Origin: Lepidostoma basale | Taxonomy: Eukaryota; Arthropoda; Insecta; Trichoptera; Lepidostomatidae | Direction: 5' to 3' | NCBI GenBank assembly: GCA_022606425.2 | Contig: JAHDVF020001467.1 | Span: 744,001-808,000 of the forward strand | DNA: 64,000 nt | Part shown: positions 42,826 through 52,504 of the stretch, piece by piece | Numbering within the stretch: the first letter of the stretch is position 1 | Layout: each line of letters starts with the position of its first letter | Position numbers and translations under genes: made by a program | Notes under the pieces: generated by a model | Told to the model about the DNA's origin: nothing | The model's database searches: none | Seen by the model: the letters and a program-made list of their open reading frames with translations, nothing else

Positions 42826-43532
42826 CCACAATTGAGAAACACTTGAACCGTTATAGTTATGAATTACTCACATCTGGAGTACACTGACGTCACTAAGCGT
42901 GATTGTTGTTTTTTAATTGGCGCCTGGAAAACAAGTGCAAATATCATCTTACGCCTGTATTAGTAAGGTAACTACCTATGTAGTTCAGCATGTGTTAGTA
43001 CGTATTACTAGGTACATACCTACACAGAGAGGTAGTTGCGCAGTACTGGTTAGGGTGAACGTACCGATGATTGACCACAAGCACATAAAATCAACTATCT
43101 GAAAACAAAAAAGTGCCCAACTCAAGTATTACAAATGTAATCAGAGGTTATTAAATGTTTATTACCCGGAAGCAAATAAATATATAATCTATTATCTAGT
43201 ATTGTAATTGACATGGTTAAAAACTAGTGATTGGTGTATTTTTAACTCTGTAACTCAAATATAGATTTATTATTCTTCTTCTTTTTCAACTTGCCGCAGA
43301 CTTGTCTTCGATGTCTGATCTGTCTTACGTTATCCTTAGACATATCTCTTTAATCCTGGTATTCCTCGCTTGATTTCTTAAAATTATTTATATATTAATG
43401 TTTATTGTAAATAAAAAGACGGAATATTTACAATCTTTCACGACTGGAAACAATCAATAATCAACAATCAATCAGTATTTTTATTTTTCTTTCAATGGAT
43501 CGAACGATCTGTGACACAGATATCACATCTTG
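42826..43532. other. Unclassified spacer
   Basis: Mixed then AT-rich. 43265-43350 (TTCTTCTTCTTTTTCAACTT) looks like a LINE 3' tail on minus, too short to assign. Confidence 0.35.
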
Positions 43533-43865
43533 TTTTACACAGCACAGATTGTTTTACCTACCGGCCACCAGAACCAATCTGCCTCTGGTGTCACCGGTGG
43601 GAAGAGCAATTAGTCTGCTGAACGCGGTCTCCTCGAAGATCGACGTCTTTCATATTAGTGAAGGTACGTTCAGGAGACAAATACTCTTGACTTTAGAAAC
43701 TATCTTGTCTTTTCGAACCATCTCTAATGCGTTCCTGGTAATATGTTGTATTTTTATAATATTTTATCTGTAATTAATAGATGCCTTAAACATTTTTCTG
43801 TTTGTAATGTCTTTTGAGTTTATAAACTGATTTGATTTTATTTGATTTATATGGAACAGGATAAT
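43533..43865 (+). mobile_element. RT-3 LINE 3' end
   Basis: Plus: QHRLFYLPATRTNLPLVSPV, GRAISLLNAVSSKIDVFHIS, EGTFRRQILLTLETILS, stop-containing 3' UTR, then TGATTTGATTTTATTTGATT. Jockey/CR1-like C-terminus, 5' truncated just before QHRLFY. Confidence 0.85.
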
Positions 43866-44216
43866 GCGTTTCTCTTCAATTTTCATATGATTAAAAAAAT
43901 ATCAGTTCCGTTTATGCACCTATAAGTTATCTCATTTTAATTAAAAAAATTATGAAATATGTTTATGAAATGATACTAACAGTCAATAATCGGTGCATTT
44001 ACCCTGTGTAAGTTATGTGATAAACGTGTGGTCAAGGATGCCTGTAAAAAGGCGTAAATTATAATTTCATTGAAAGTGATAGTTTTGTTTTGAAATCATT
44101 TGTTTATAAACAGTATTGTGTGATAATGTTTAATATGCTCTTAACGTGTCAACTAGGTTTATAGTAGATACGTTTTCATAACTACGCAACACTATTTAGT
44201 AAAATAAATTTAATTA
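43866..44216. other. AT-rich spacer
   Basis: Nothing recognised. Confidence 0.45.
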
Positions 44217-44503
44217 ATTAGAGTTAATAAAGATCTTCTGCTTAATGCTTAATCCAATCTTAATAGATGGCGCTAGTGTAGATTTAACTAAAAAATGTGA
44301 AGTGTAGTCCACCATCTTCCAAAAATTTGTCAGACGTGGTGGTCGTAAGAAGGGCGGAATGGGGAATTTTATATTACATAAAGCGTGCACTTAACCCAAC
44401 CAATGACAGGTCATAAGTCCTGTAAACGCCTCAACCACCATATTATGTTTCCAATTTTCATCTTCGTCTCTATTGAGATACAATTAATCCTTAAAATGCT
44501 AAC
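44217..44503 (-). repeat. Repeat X, copy 2
   Basis: Inverted relative to 29625-29947, with about 80% identity by eye across TCTTCTGCTTAATGCTTAAT, AGATGGCGCTAGTGTAGAT, TTCCAAAAATTTGTCAGACG, TTAACCCAACCAATGACAGG, CGTCTCTATTGAGATACAAT. No coding or terminal repeats. Confidence 0.75.
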
Positions 44504-44519
44504 CCGCAATGGGTAAAAT

Positions 44520-44670
44520 CCAGTATTCGTCTACAAGTACCTATTTGTATACATTATTTTTTGTTTGTTTTATCAAACCAACCAGTTTCGCTCCCGTCGA
44601 AGCTTCGTCAGGGTAACTAAAAACAAACTAAATAACAAACAAATAAACACATTATGGCATATACGAACAT
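44520..44670. repeat. FB-F foldback, single core
   Basis: TATTTTTTGTTTGTTTTATC faces ACAAACTAAATAACAAACAA, AATAAACA across the core at 44580-44611, so the arms extend stem I of the core. Confidence 0.65.
44580..44611 (-). ncRNA. Hammerhead-like core, FB-F
   Basis: Minus: CTGACGA (fits CTGANGA), A, GCTTC-GACG-GGAGC (5 bp with one wobble), GAAAC, TG, G, TT. All core bases are kept; UH is TT. Extra A before stem II. Confidence 0.6.
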
Positions 44671-44879
44671 TTAAAATAGGGGAGAGGAGAGGGTGTGGCC
44701 TATAAAAGTATAAAAATATTGACATTCATACAAAAGTATGAAAATGTTTCTTCTTCTTCTTTCTTGCTGTAGACCTATGTGGTCTATTCTTCATAGGGTT
44801 GCTCCTCATTTTATGTTTTATAATAAATCTCGTCGCTTTGTTACCAATTTTATGTTTTATCTTTCAGGTGAGGATTTTT

Positions 44880-45320
44880 TGGATGGTATAACAGTGCATA
44901 ATGAAGTTCTTGTGCCGACCCTTATGTATGGAAGTGAACCATGGAACTGGCAAAAGAAGGATGAAATTTGAATTAATGCAGTAGAAATGAGATCTCTAAG
45001 ACGAATGTGTGGTAAATCTGTATATGATAGAGTGTCAAATGCAAGTATAAGAAGTGAATGCGGTGCGAATGAAAGTGTTATGAACAAAATAATGAAAGGG
45101 TCGTTAAGATGGTTTGGACACATGGAAAGAATGTGTGAAGACAGAATGGTGAAGAAGGTATATGTAAACGAAGTGAATGGAGATAGAAATAGAGGAAGAC
45201 CGAGGAAACTTGGCACGATCCAATCAATCGAATATCAAATATCATGACAATATATATCAATGTAGAGGAAGCGAGAGAAGGTCAGAACAGTGTGGCGTTC
45301 CATTATTTCTGCCTACCTAG
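44880..45320 (+). mobile_element. RT-1 LINE 3' end
   Basis: Plus: HNEVLVPTLMYGSEPWNWQK, a stop, then MRSLRRMCGKSVYDRVSNAS, GANESVMNKIMKGSLRWFGH, MERMCEDRMVKKVYVNEVNG, RGRPRKLGT, and a frameshift. The end shows GTGTGGCGTTCCATTATTTC but no TTAG tail. Confidence 0.9.
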
Positions 45321-45399
45321 TTTACAAAAAAATTAATATTATAAACAAATAATATAAACAAATCATAATATAATATAAAAAAATCTTCAATGATTCAAA

Positions 45400-45600
45400 A
45401 TAATACTGAAATAGACGTAGAAAACGATTCGTGAGAACGGGTGGTTATGTATATAACACTCCTATGAGGTGGATTCCCAGCTGGCCTACCATCTTTGAGG
45501 AGGTTGCAATATAGGAGAGTCTTGTGGTGTCCATTATTTGGACATGACCGTACCAATCCCTCCTTCGCTTTCTTCTTCATCTCATGATATTTGAATTTCA
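45400..45600 (-). mobile_element. Probable LINE C-terminal scrap
   Basis: Minus: YHEMKKKAKEGLVRSCPNNG, then in another frame RYGHVQIMDTTRLSYI and KMVGQLGIHLIGVLY, reminiscent of a GH...M...G..G region of RTE-like tails. Family not assigned. Confidence 0.4.
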
Positions 45601-45659
45601 CATATCTCTCTTTATCTGGTGTTCCTCACGCGATCTCTTTGTGTTTTACTTTCTATCAT

Positions 45660-45800
45660 TCTTCTTCTTCAAGAGCCTTGTCGGGTCCCCCCTACGTTTG
45701 CGATCACCTCGGCAAACCTGTCCCTGTCCTGCGCCGCTCGGAACAGCTCCTCCACACTTCGGATGCCGCTCCACTCCCTCACGTTTCGCAGCTAGGACAT
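45660..45800 (-). mobile_element. RT-2 LINE, 3' part (split by RT-3)
   Basis: Minus: SLRNVREWSGIRSVEELFR-like (one stop for W), AAQDRDRFAEVIANVGGTRQ. It ends at GACAT, where an RT-3 tail begins, and is continued at 46019. Confidence 0.85.
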
Positions 45801-46018
45801 CAAATCAAATCAAATCAAATCAGTTTATTTTCTCAAAAGACATTACAAATATTTTTTATATTATAGTTTAAGGCATCTATTGAGAACAGGTAAAACATAA
45901 TAAATATATAATACCAGGAACGCATGAGAGATGGTTCGACATTAGGAATACAAGATACTCTCCAAAGTCAAGACAAAAATGTAAAAATGTAGGTTGACAA
46001 AAACAAAGATGTCGTTAA
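45801..46018 (-). mobile_element. RT-3 LINE 3' end inserted in RT-2, GACAT duplication
   Basis: The plus strand begins CAAATCAAATCAAATCAAAT, the tail of RT-3 on minus, followed by the RT-3 3' UTR (AAGGCATCTATTGAGAACAG, ACGCATGAGAGATGGTTCG) and a decayed end of coding sequence. GACAT flanks both sides (45796-45800, 46019-46023). Confidence 0.85.
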
Positions 46019-46345
46019 GACATTTGTCTCCTACCAGGCCCTCGGCGTCCCTCAATTTTCCCCTGCAATATCAGTTGGAGAAGGTGGTTACCCCACGGAG
46101 TATATGATCCAGATGTGAAATCTTCTGAACCTTGATAGTTGATAACAGTTCGCTGTCAACTCTAGCTCGCCTCAGGACTTCGGTATTGGTAACCATGTCT
46201 GTCCAGGGAATTTTGAGCATTCGGCGTTGGAGCCACATTTTAAATGCTTCCAGTCTGTTCATTGAGTTGACTTTCAAGGTCCACGCTTCACATCCATACA
46301 ATAAAACAGACCACTCAGACCACACATCATTATAAGTGTCTTTAT
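46019..46345 (-). mobile_element. RT-2 LINE, 5' continuation
   Basis: Minus: SVLLYGCEAWTLKVNSMNRL, EAFKMWLQRRMLKIPWTDMV, TNTEVLRRARVDSELLSTIK, VQKISHLDHILRG, frameshift, RGPGRRQMS joining to the part at 45660-45800. A classical RTE-like post-RT region. Confidence 0.9.
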
Positions 46346-47009
46346 CTCGGAAGTCCTTAGAACTTGTTGGTCCTGACTGTGTCTACCTTTGCTTCAACGC
46401 CTCAGACGAACAAAAATGTGTGATTATTTTATTTTACATAGTACATAATTTTCTTAACGAGTATTAACGTCGCACATAAAATTATCCATAATGAACTCAG
46501 AACTTGTAATCGATCATTCTAATAAAAAAATTGATCGATGTTTACCGAGGAATTTATGAGCTGTTTACGATCAATTACCTTCATAAAACAAAGATGTCAT
46601 TAACCACTCACCCTGCCATCGAACTCGTGCTTTACTGCCGCGTATTACTGATAACGTCCAGATGATTGACGCATTCTCCTCAAATGGCCCGTTTGTTTTA
46701 TTCTAGGTAAATATAATCACCAATTAGTGCCGCATCGTGTTCGTAAATAGCGCGCCTTATAAACCAACAGCTTCTTAATTCATTGAGCAAAACATATTAA
46801 TTTATGGACTGCTTGTTATGGACACGGGTATTATATCTTAACCAACTAAATAAATAACCACCAAGGCATTTACTGTATTCTGAACAATGATGTAAAAGCT
46901 CAAGAGTTCAAGAATTGTATGGTCAAATAAAGTCTAAAATCTTTATTTTTAACAAAATCTTTATTCTGAACCAAAATTTTCGCTTTAACTAAAATATGTA
47001 TCTTCAACT
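46346..47009. other. Unclassified spacer
   Basis: The first 70 bp may continue RT-2. 46600-46800 is mixed with no repeat partner. No gene. Confidence 0.4.
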
Positions 47010-47110
47010 AGTTCATAAAATGGAGCTACAGCGTCCTTGAGATGATTAATTCATAAAAATGGCGCTCAATAAATCATCTAATTTATTATTATTATTATTA
47101 TTATTATTAT
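47010..47110 (+). mobile_element. L2L-related LINE 3' UTR and (ATT)n tail
   Basis: AATGGAGCTACAGCGTCC, TTGAGATGATTAATTCATAA, AAATGGCGCTCAATAAATCA then ATT repeated about ten times. It is a divergent version of the L2L 3' UTR (GCGCCCTTGAGGTGATTACA, AACGGCGC), probably another subfamily sharing the same end. Confidence 0.6.
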
Positions 47111-47112
47111 GT

Positions 47113-47205
47113 TCTTCTATTTCTTCTTCTTCAGCCTACTCCCGTCCGCTCCTGGAAAAAGGCCCCCTCTATTTGCTTCCACGACATTTTGTCTCATGTA
47201 TAATG
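47113..47205 (-). mobile_element. LINE 3' tail with (GAA)n
   Basis: Plus TTCTTCTTCTTCAGCCTACT, CCCGTCCGCTCCTGGAAAAA, GGCC: the reverse complement of the tail at 13425-13512 (GGCCTACGTCCAGGAG). Confidence 0.6.
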
Positions 47206-47374
47206 CATCCAAGTAACTTCATTTAATTTATTTTAATAAAAATTACAAACATTACAGAAATACAATTCCAGATCGTTTGCAATTACATTATAGGAATTTA
47301 ATAGAGAAGCATTAAAAAAATAAGCTTAAGAATTAGAAAGAATCATAGCATTGATATTGCATCCCTGAGGCAAC

Positions 47375-47712
47375 TCACACTATCACGAAATATGTCGACC
47401 TCCGAGGCGACCCGATTAAGCAATAAGATTGCCCTACCCACAGGCATAACCATTGGCAGGTTGGTTCTGCAGTGCGGCAAATAAAACAATCTGTGCTGTC
47501 TTTTACGAAGGTAATTATCAGGGACAAATAGTCTACATCACTCAGGACATCCGAGTTTTGTATACGGCCGCCAATAAGCTGAAAGTAGTGAACTCCTAAG
47601 TGAATATTTCTCCTTCTATCCAATGATTGGTAGCTTAGCATACCTAGCACTAATGCTGACGTGACGGTTCTGGTAATCCTTCCACCGTAGTCGCGGTCAC
47701 CCTGCACTTCTT
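47375..47712 (-). mobile_element. RT-3 LINE, longest copy
   Basis: Minus: VQGDRDYGGRITRTVTSALV, LGMLSYQSLDRRRNIHLGVH, YFQLIGGRIQNSDVLSDVDY, then after a frameshift FVPDNYLRKRQHRLFYLPHC, RTNLPMVMPVGRAILLLNRV, ASEVDIFRDS. The first half is the conserved segment upstream of LFYLP in jockey/CR1-like elements. Confidence 0.85.
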
Positions 47713-47739
47713 TTTTCCGTCTATAGTCTCCAAGTTAAC

Positions 47740-47896
47740 AATATTTTTGTCCATTTTTCGTCCTAACTTCTGGTTACATGACCAGCTCTTTGCCATTTTA
47801 GAGACGCTACGCGGTGGACGGTATTAGTGACCTTCGTTTTTTTTTTCTCGCCGTGTCGTTTCTGACCCTGTCTCTATAGCTTATTTCTAAACAAGT
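47740..47896 (-). mobile_element. RT-4 LINE fragment
   Basis: Minus: EISYRDRVRNDTARKKKTKV, TNTVHRVASLKWQRAGHVTR, stop, DEKWT. It matches LSDRIRNTEI...VEKLKWSFAGHVTRL of the 11.3-kb copy. Truncated at both ends. Confidence 0.75.
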
Positions 47897-48644
47897 ACAT
47901 TATTCACCAAATATTTTTTGATTACTAAACCCAAAGAATATGTTGAAAATTTGGATTACACAATATAAAGAAGGTACCCGTCCACGGCCAGACACTATTT
48001 CAGAACATGTGGTGGGAAAGAGGTGTGAAGAGAATTGATGGCACTAAAATAACGGGTTTCGCAGAGAGATGTATCTCATTATAAGGTAAATGAAACGTAG
48101 AAAAATGACTTGCCGATAGACGGAGAGATAATTGTTTTTGCAGATGTTGAACTGACATCTTATTTAGGTGCTTCTGCCATAATAATTAAAACCTATGCTC
48201 ACTTGAAATAACAGATATCGAGCGTAATGGAAGCCAAGAATAACGATATTTCAAAAGCAAAATTGACTGTTCTGTTGAAAACTGGATACAGATAAAAAAA
48301 ATTAATTATACAATATAATATTATACAAGAGTAGGTTAATTACCTCGATTTATTTATTTTTATGTATTACTCGTGTATATCTTGTGGAGCATTTCCAGAA
48401 GTTATTAATTTTACAGAATTTTCAATATTTCTTCAGCTATGGCATTATCAAATGCCAACCTTTGCATTTTTGATAATATAAGCAGCATTAAATAATGATA
48501 AAAGTTATTTTTTAAGTCTCAATCCTAGGAATTATTTTGCGTCAAAGTCTATGTTATTATCTGCTTGCTGATTCTTGGGATGCCACTTGGACCTTTTTAT
48601 TCCTCTCCACATTTTTGTGTACATTCCACATTCAAATCAAAATA
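47897..48644. other. Unclassified spacer
   Basis: AT-rich. 48430-48480 (CTTCAGCTATGGCATTATCA) may be a decayed FB-B core on minus. No gene. Confidence 0.35.
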
Positions 48645-48838
48645 TTGTTTACAATACTTACAATGTATGGAAGCAAAGCATGGAACTGGCGAAGAAGTAT
48701 GAGAGCAGAATAAATGAGAGGTCCCTAAGACGTATGTGTGGTAGAACGATATACGACAGAATTTCAAATGCTGATATAAGAAAGGAATTTAGAGCGGAAG
48801 GAGGTATAATAAACAAAAATATGAAAGGATTGCTGCGC
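48645..48838 (+). mobile_element. RT-1 LINE internal segment
   Basis: YGSKAWNWRRSMRAE-like, then RSLRRMCGRTIYDRISNADI, RKEFRAEGGIINKNMKGLLR, stopping exactly where WFGHMERM should start. What follows is RT-5, so this copy has lost its own 3' end. Confidence 0.8.
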
Positions 48839-48930
48839 TGCGGAGAGAAAGCTAGACAACATCATCTTAGGACAACTCACCATCATAAACAAGTCATGGG
48901 AACTCAACTTAGAAAAAGAAGAAGAGTTTA
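48839..48930 (+). mobile_element. RT-5 LINE 3' tail fused to RT-1
   Basis: KARQHHLRTTHHHKQVMGTQ and GAAAAAGAAGAAGAG, matching the last part of RT-5 at 25.6 kb (MKRWLDIIIPGQLTVINR in that copy's frame). The join with RT-1 leaves no visible spacer. Confidence 0.65.
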
Positions 48931-48933
48931 TAT

Positions 48934-49495
48934 ATAATATCGCACCGTGAGTGTAAAACCGAGATAATTGCAAATATAAATTTTGTGTTAAATTATTTTT
49001 ATTTTGTTATTTTATTTTATATCATTGTATTTTATATTATTTGTTTTAGATTTATTTTGTGGGTGTTGCACGATCGAAGTGTGCGCGGGAGATGCCTATT
49101 GGTGGCGATGAGGTTCGCAACCCATCACACCGCGTCTCCCGCGGAGCGAAAAGAGAAGGATGGAGTGCCGCATCAGTAAAAGTGTGGCAGTCCATTCTTT
49201 CTGCCTACCCTTTCAGGGAGATGGCGTGATGGTTAGTTAGTTAGTTAGTTAAATTTTGGAGATATGGGAGTTAAAAGACTTCATATTGCTTGGAAAAAAC
49301 GTTTTTTTTTTTTAAATAAACCAATAATTTTTGGTTTAAAGGTATATTACTATAAACCGAAAATCATTGGTTTATTTAAAAAAAAAACAGTTTTTCCTAG
49401 CAATATGAAGTCTTTAAACTCCCATATCTCCAAAATGTATATTTGCACTTATCTCGGTTTTACACTCACGGTGCGATATACTCGTATATGTATTA
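48934..49495. repeat. Foldback FB-G, split by TTAG-S
   Basis: The left arm ATATCGCACCGTGAGTGTAA, AACCGAGATAATTGCAAATA faces TATTTGCACTTATCTCGGTT, TTACACTCACGGTGCGATAT. The inner arms are ATATGGGAGTTAAAAGACTT and AAGTCTTTAAACTCCCATAT, then AAATAAACCAATAATTTTTG opposed by ATCATTGGTTTATTT. Once TTAG-S is discounted, this is a near-perfect foldback of about 297 bp. No hammerhead-like core found. Confidence 0.85.
48986..49250 (+). mobile_element. TTAG-S retroposon, delimited by 8-bp duplication
   Basis: 265 bp between two AAATTTTG words (48978-48985, 49251-49258), which are one word in the opposite foldback arm. It has an AT-rich 5' third, the GC-rich body (GCGGGAGATGCCTATTGGTG, CACACCGCGTCTCCCGCGG, which contains a GGGAGA/TCTCCC inverted repeat), GTGTGGCAGTCCATTCTTTC, GGCGTGATGGTTAGTTAG and a (TTAG)4 tail. 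There is no tRNA-like head. Confidence 0.9.
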
Positions 49496-50100
49496 AATTA
49501 TACACACAACAATCATAATAATATGATTGTTTCGTAACGGCTAGAATCATGCCTATTCTCACGTTGATATAATAAAACAGATTTATGTCCTCGTCTGCAT
49601 TTTTAATTTCAAGGCCTGTTTAAAAAGAGTGACGTTAATCATAAACAAGAACCCCATACGAAGAATTTTAGTTTACACCTTAAAAAGAGGTCATTAGTCA
49701 TACAGCGTGGCGTGGGGGAGATGGAGACCGCATCATGTATCCGAACATCTCACAAATTTGTTCCTTTTTTTTAATACTTACGCAGGTTATTTACCTCGCT
49801 CATTTTACACTTAAATGATATCACGTGTATTCAGCCTGAACACTTGTGCGAGACTCCATATTGTATGGTAGTCTTTATACCAGCAAAGTACGGCTGCCTA
49901 CATTTACATTCTCAAAAAAATGGTTTTGAACTGCGACAGAATACATTTGCTGTTCATATTTGAATGTCACTTATAAATATTTTTATTTCAGTTCCTTACT
50001 ACAATACTAAATTGTACGTAATATTATGATGAATTTTGGGTTATCTGTCAGAGCTGTAAATTTAGTCAACTACAGTTCGAGCCTAATATAGTGTGTTTTT
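49496..50100. other. Unclassified spacer
   Basis: AT-rich with a mixed patch near 49690-49740. Nothing recognised. Confidence 0.4.
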
Positions 50101-50102
50101 TA

Positions 50103-50584
50103 GAGGTTTGGTTTTTAAACTGGCAACATTGTTTTTACAGACTGTCAATTTGACAATTGATAATTGATTTGTAGTCAGAACGTTTTACCATTTTATTGTA
50201 AATAAACTGATGTCAGAACAGCGCTTGCGAATTGTGCAAATTTATTTTGAAAATTATGGTTCGGTTCGCCAAACTTATCGTCCACTACGTCCATTTTACG
50301 GTCGACATAATTGTCCACCCGAGCAAGTTATTCGGAAGAACATGGATCGTTTTCGCACAACGTACACTCTAGTGGATAATACGCATCCACAAAGACGACA
50401 ATTGTCGAAAATTGGATTTCACGATTGCGCTTCATTCGTGCTAGCCGTGGCGCTCATATGCCCGAAATCATGTTTAAACAATAATGGCATAAAAGTATAT
50501 TTTAAATAAAGCCAATATCATATACATTAATATTATTTTCATGTGTTATTTTTTTCATTTTGAATATGTATTGTATTATACCTC
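50103..50584 (+). pseudogene. Tc1/mariner-like transposase, internally deleted
   Basis: Starts GAGGTTTGG after TA (50101-50102) and ends CCTC before TA (50585-50586). The frame from 50210 reads MSEQRLRIVQIYFENYGSVR, QTYRPLRPFYGRHNCPPEQV, IRKNMDRFRTTYTLVDNTHP, QRRQ: the N-terminal helix-turn-helix (DUF4817-type) used by insect mariner-like transposases for end binding. The catalytic DDE domain is deleted; after the junction (about 50410) a shifted frame gives IRASRGAHMPEIMFK and a stop, the expected extreme C-terminus. About 75 N-terminal and 17 C-terminal residues survive. The 5' part matches the arms of 131-584. Confidence 0.85.
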
Positions 50585-50758
50585 TAAAAAAATCACCTTA
50601 TATTTCTCTACTGCAAATGAATCTAGACGCACAATGGGGATAAATTTAATATTAAAACTATTTACTAAGAATCTGAAATTTACCAAGTATTAATATCAGT
50701 GTATTGCTCATAGAAGGGGCCTACAAAATTATTATGAGGTAATTTATAACATGGGTGT

Positions 50759-50789
50759 AGCATGTTTCGCCTTGCTAAGGCATTATCAA
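50759..50789 (-). ncRNA. Hammerhead-like core, FB-B
   Basis: Minus: TTGATAA, T, GCCTT-AGC-AAGGC (perfect 5-bp stem II), GAAAC, AT, G, CT. FB-B type first half (C3, G8 substituted); UH is changed to CT. Confidence 0.45.
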
Positions 50790-50827
50790 ATGTTTTTTAT
50801 AGAAAATTATCATCTCGAAAATAGACG

Positions 50828-51085
50828 TAATTATTTAATGTATTTGGGACACATTCTCCACAACGTGAAAAACGATCTGCTGCACCTCATCATAAAAGGG
50901 AAGATCGAGTGTAGGCGAGGTGTGGGAGTACCCCAGATGTCCTGGCTCGAGAATATCAAAGAATGGACCAGAGTTCAAGGGGAGGGGGAGTTGTTCCATC
51001 TGGCATAGGACAGAGAGGCCTACACCAGGGTGATAGCCGACGTCGGTGGGACGTGACATAGCACTTCAAGAAGCAGAGGATTTTT
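50828..51085 (+). mobile_element. RT-2 LINE 3' end
   Basis: Plus: RNYLMYLGHILHNVKNDLLH, LIIKGKIECRRGVGVPQMSW, LENIKEWTRVQGEGELFHLA, stop, DREAYTRVIADVGGT, then CAAGAAGCAGAGG. It abuts an FB-B core at its 5' side. Confidence 0.9.
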
Positions 51086-51139
51086 TTAAAATTGAGTTTT
51101 ATTTCATTGCCAATATCGACAGTTCTTCAGAAGAACACT

Positions 51140-51275
51140 CTAAGTTACAAAATCAAGCCCATGCTTAAATTATCAACCCACTAAATCACCTTTCCTATAA
51201 CGATCTCGCTGGACGTAAAAGGAATAGCCACAAGAGTTGAACCTCCGTATGCCAGAAGATTCAAGCCCAAGTCCA
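51140..51275 (-). repeat. Repeat Y, partial copy
   Basis: CAACCCACTAAATCACCTTT, GGACGTAAAAGGAATAGCCA, GAACCTCCGTATGCCAGAAG match repeat Y. On minus: LLAYGGSTLVAIPFTSSEIV, IGKVI, stop. Confidence 0.75.
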
Positions 51276-51929
51276 ATCAGTATTATTAACATAATGATGA
51301 TGGTATACTACCTTAGTAATGTGTCAAAATATACTAAATATTACAATCTCAAATGTTGTAAATATTGTCTTACAATTGATAAAAAATTAAATATAAAAAT
51401 TCACGTTGTTAATTGCCGAAGTTTATCAAAACAATAAAAGATACTCGTTATTGTGAAGAGCTCGTGACAATTATTTTATGTACTCGTATAGTCATTTAAG
51501 AAGATTGTGTTATTTGGATGAGCAACATTTTAGTGTTGATAGGTAACCAGCGCAAAATTGGGTCACACAGCGCGTGCGTAATCAAATGCGTATTTTTTAA
51601 ACGAAAATAGGAAGAGATAAAGAATTCACAGGCACCTTGAACGTTACGATCGTATTCTATTGCAGCGGTGCTTAATTTCGTTGATAAGAAGTAATTAAAA
51701 CAGTATTTATATTTGCCGATCATGGTCCAAATGACCAGTAATTCGAGTAAATTATCTAGGTAACTGGCTGACGCAACACGCAATTACAGTAGAGATAACG
51801 AACACATGTTTTGCTAATAATCAAGTCATTATTAATATTATTAGACCATGAAGCTTGTTTTTTACACCTCCAGTTTAACATTTTGACTGTTTTTAGCTCG
51901 TGTACGCAGTGCTTTAAATTTAATTCTTC
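51276..51929. other. Unclassified spacer
   Basis: AT-rich with no repeat partner; the 95-aa minus frame is unrecognised. Confidence 0.4.
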
Positions 51930-52400
51930 TTTTGGTGCCGTGTCAGATCCCCCCAACGCTGGCGATCACTGCAGCAAAGGCATCTCTATCCTGCGCCACT
52001 TGGAACAGGTTCTGAAATCTTGTTATTCCTGGTAACTCTTTGATGTTCTGCAGACAGGACAGATGCCTTCTACCAAATCCCCGACGTCTCTCCACTTTAC
52101 CCATTAATATCAGTCGAAGGAGATGATATTTTTCTCCCCTTAGCACATAACCCAAATATGAGACCTTTCTAATTTTCACACTCGGCAACAGCTCTCTATT
52201 GACTCTGGCTCTCTGTAGTACGTCTGCATTACTGACCCTATCGGTCCACGGTTTATGGAGCATTCTGCGGTATATCCACATCTCGAACGCTTCCAACCGG
52301 TTTATTACATTCACTTTCAGAGTCCACGTTTTGCAGCCATATAGTAGAATAGACCATATATAACATTTAAACGTTATTTGTCGGAGTTTCAAGTAAAGAT
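51930..52400 (-). mobile_element. RT-2 LINE, longest open frame
   Basis: Minus frame of 172 aa: LRQITFKCYIWSILLYGCKT, WTLKVNVINRLEAFEMWIYR, RMLHKPWTDRVSNADVLQRA, RVNRELLPSVKIRKVSYLGY, VLRGEKYHLLRLILMGKVER, RRGFGRRHLSCLQNIKELPG, FQVAQDRDAFAAVIASVGG. An essentially intact RTE-like C-terminal region, 5' truncated before the catalytic reverse transcriptase motifs. Confidence 0.92.
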
Positions 52401-52413
52401 TATCATTGCAAAA

Positions 52414-52458
52414 GAATGTTCTCATTTTAAATGAAGAACATCTAAAATGAGAACATTC
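52414..52458. repeat. Perfect 16-bp inverted repeat
   Basis: GAATGTTCTCATTTTA and TAAAATGAGAACATTC around a 13-bp loop, at the 5' edge of the RT-2 copy. It may be a by-product of the insertion or a small foldback. Confidence 0.65.
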
Positions 52459-52504
52459 CAAAATTTAATATCATGACCAAATTGATCTATCATCATCACC
52501 ATGA

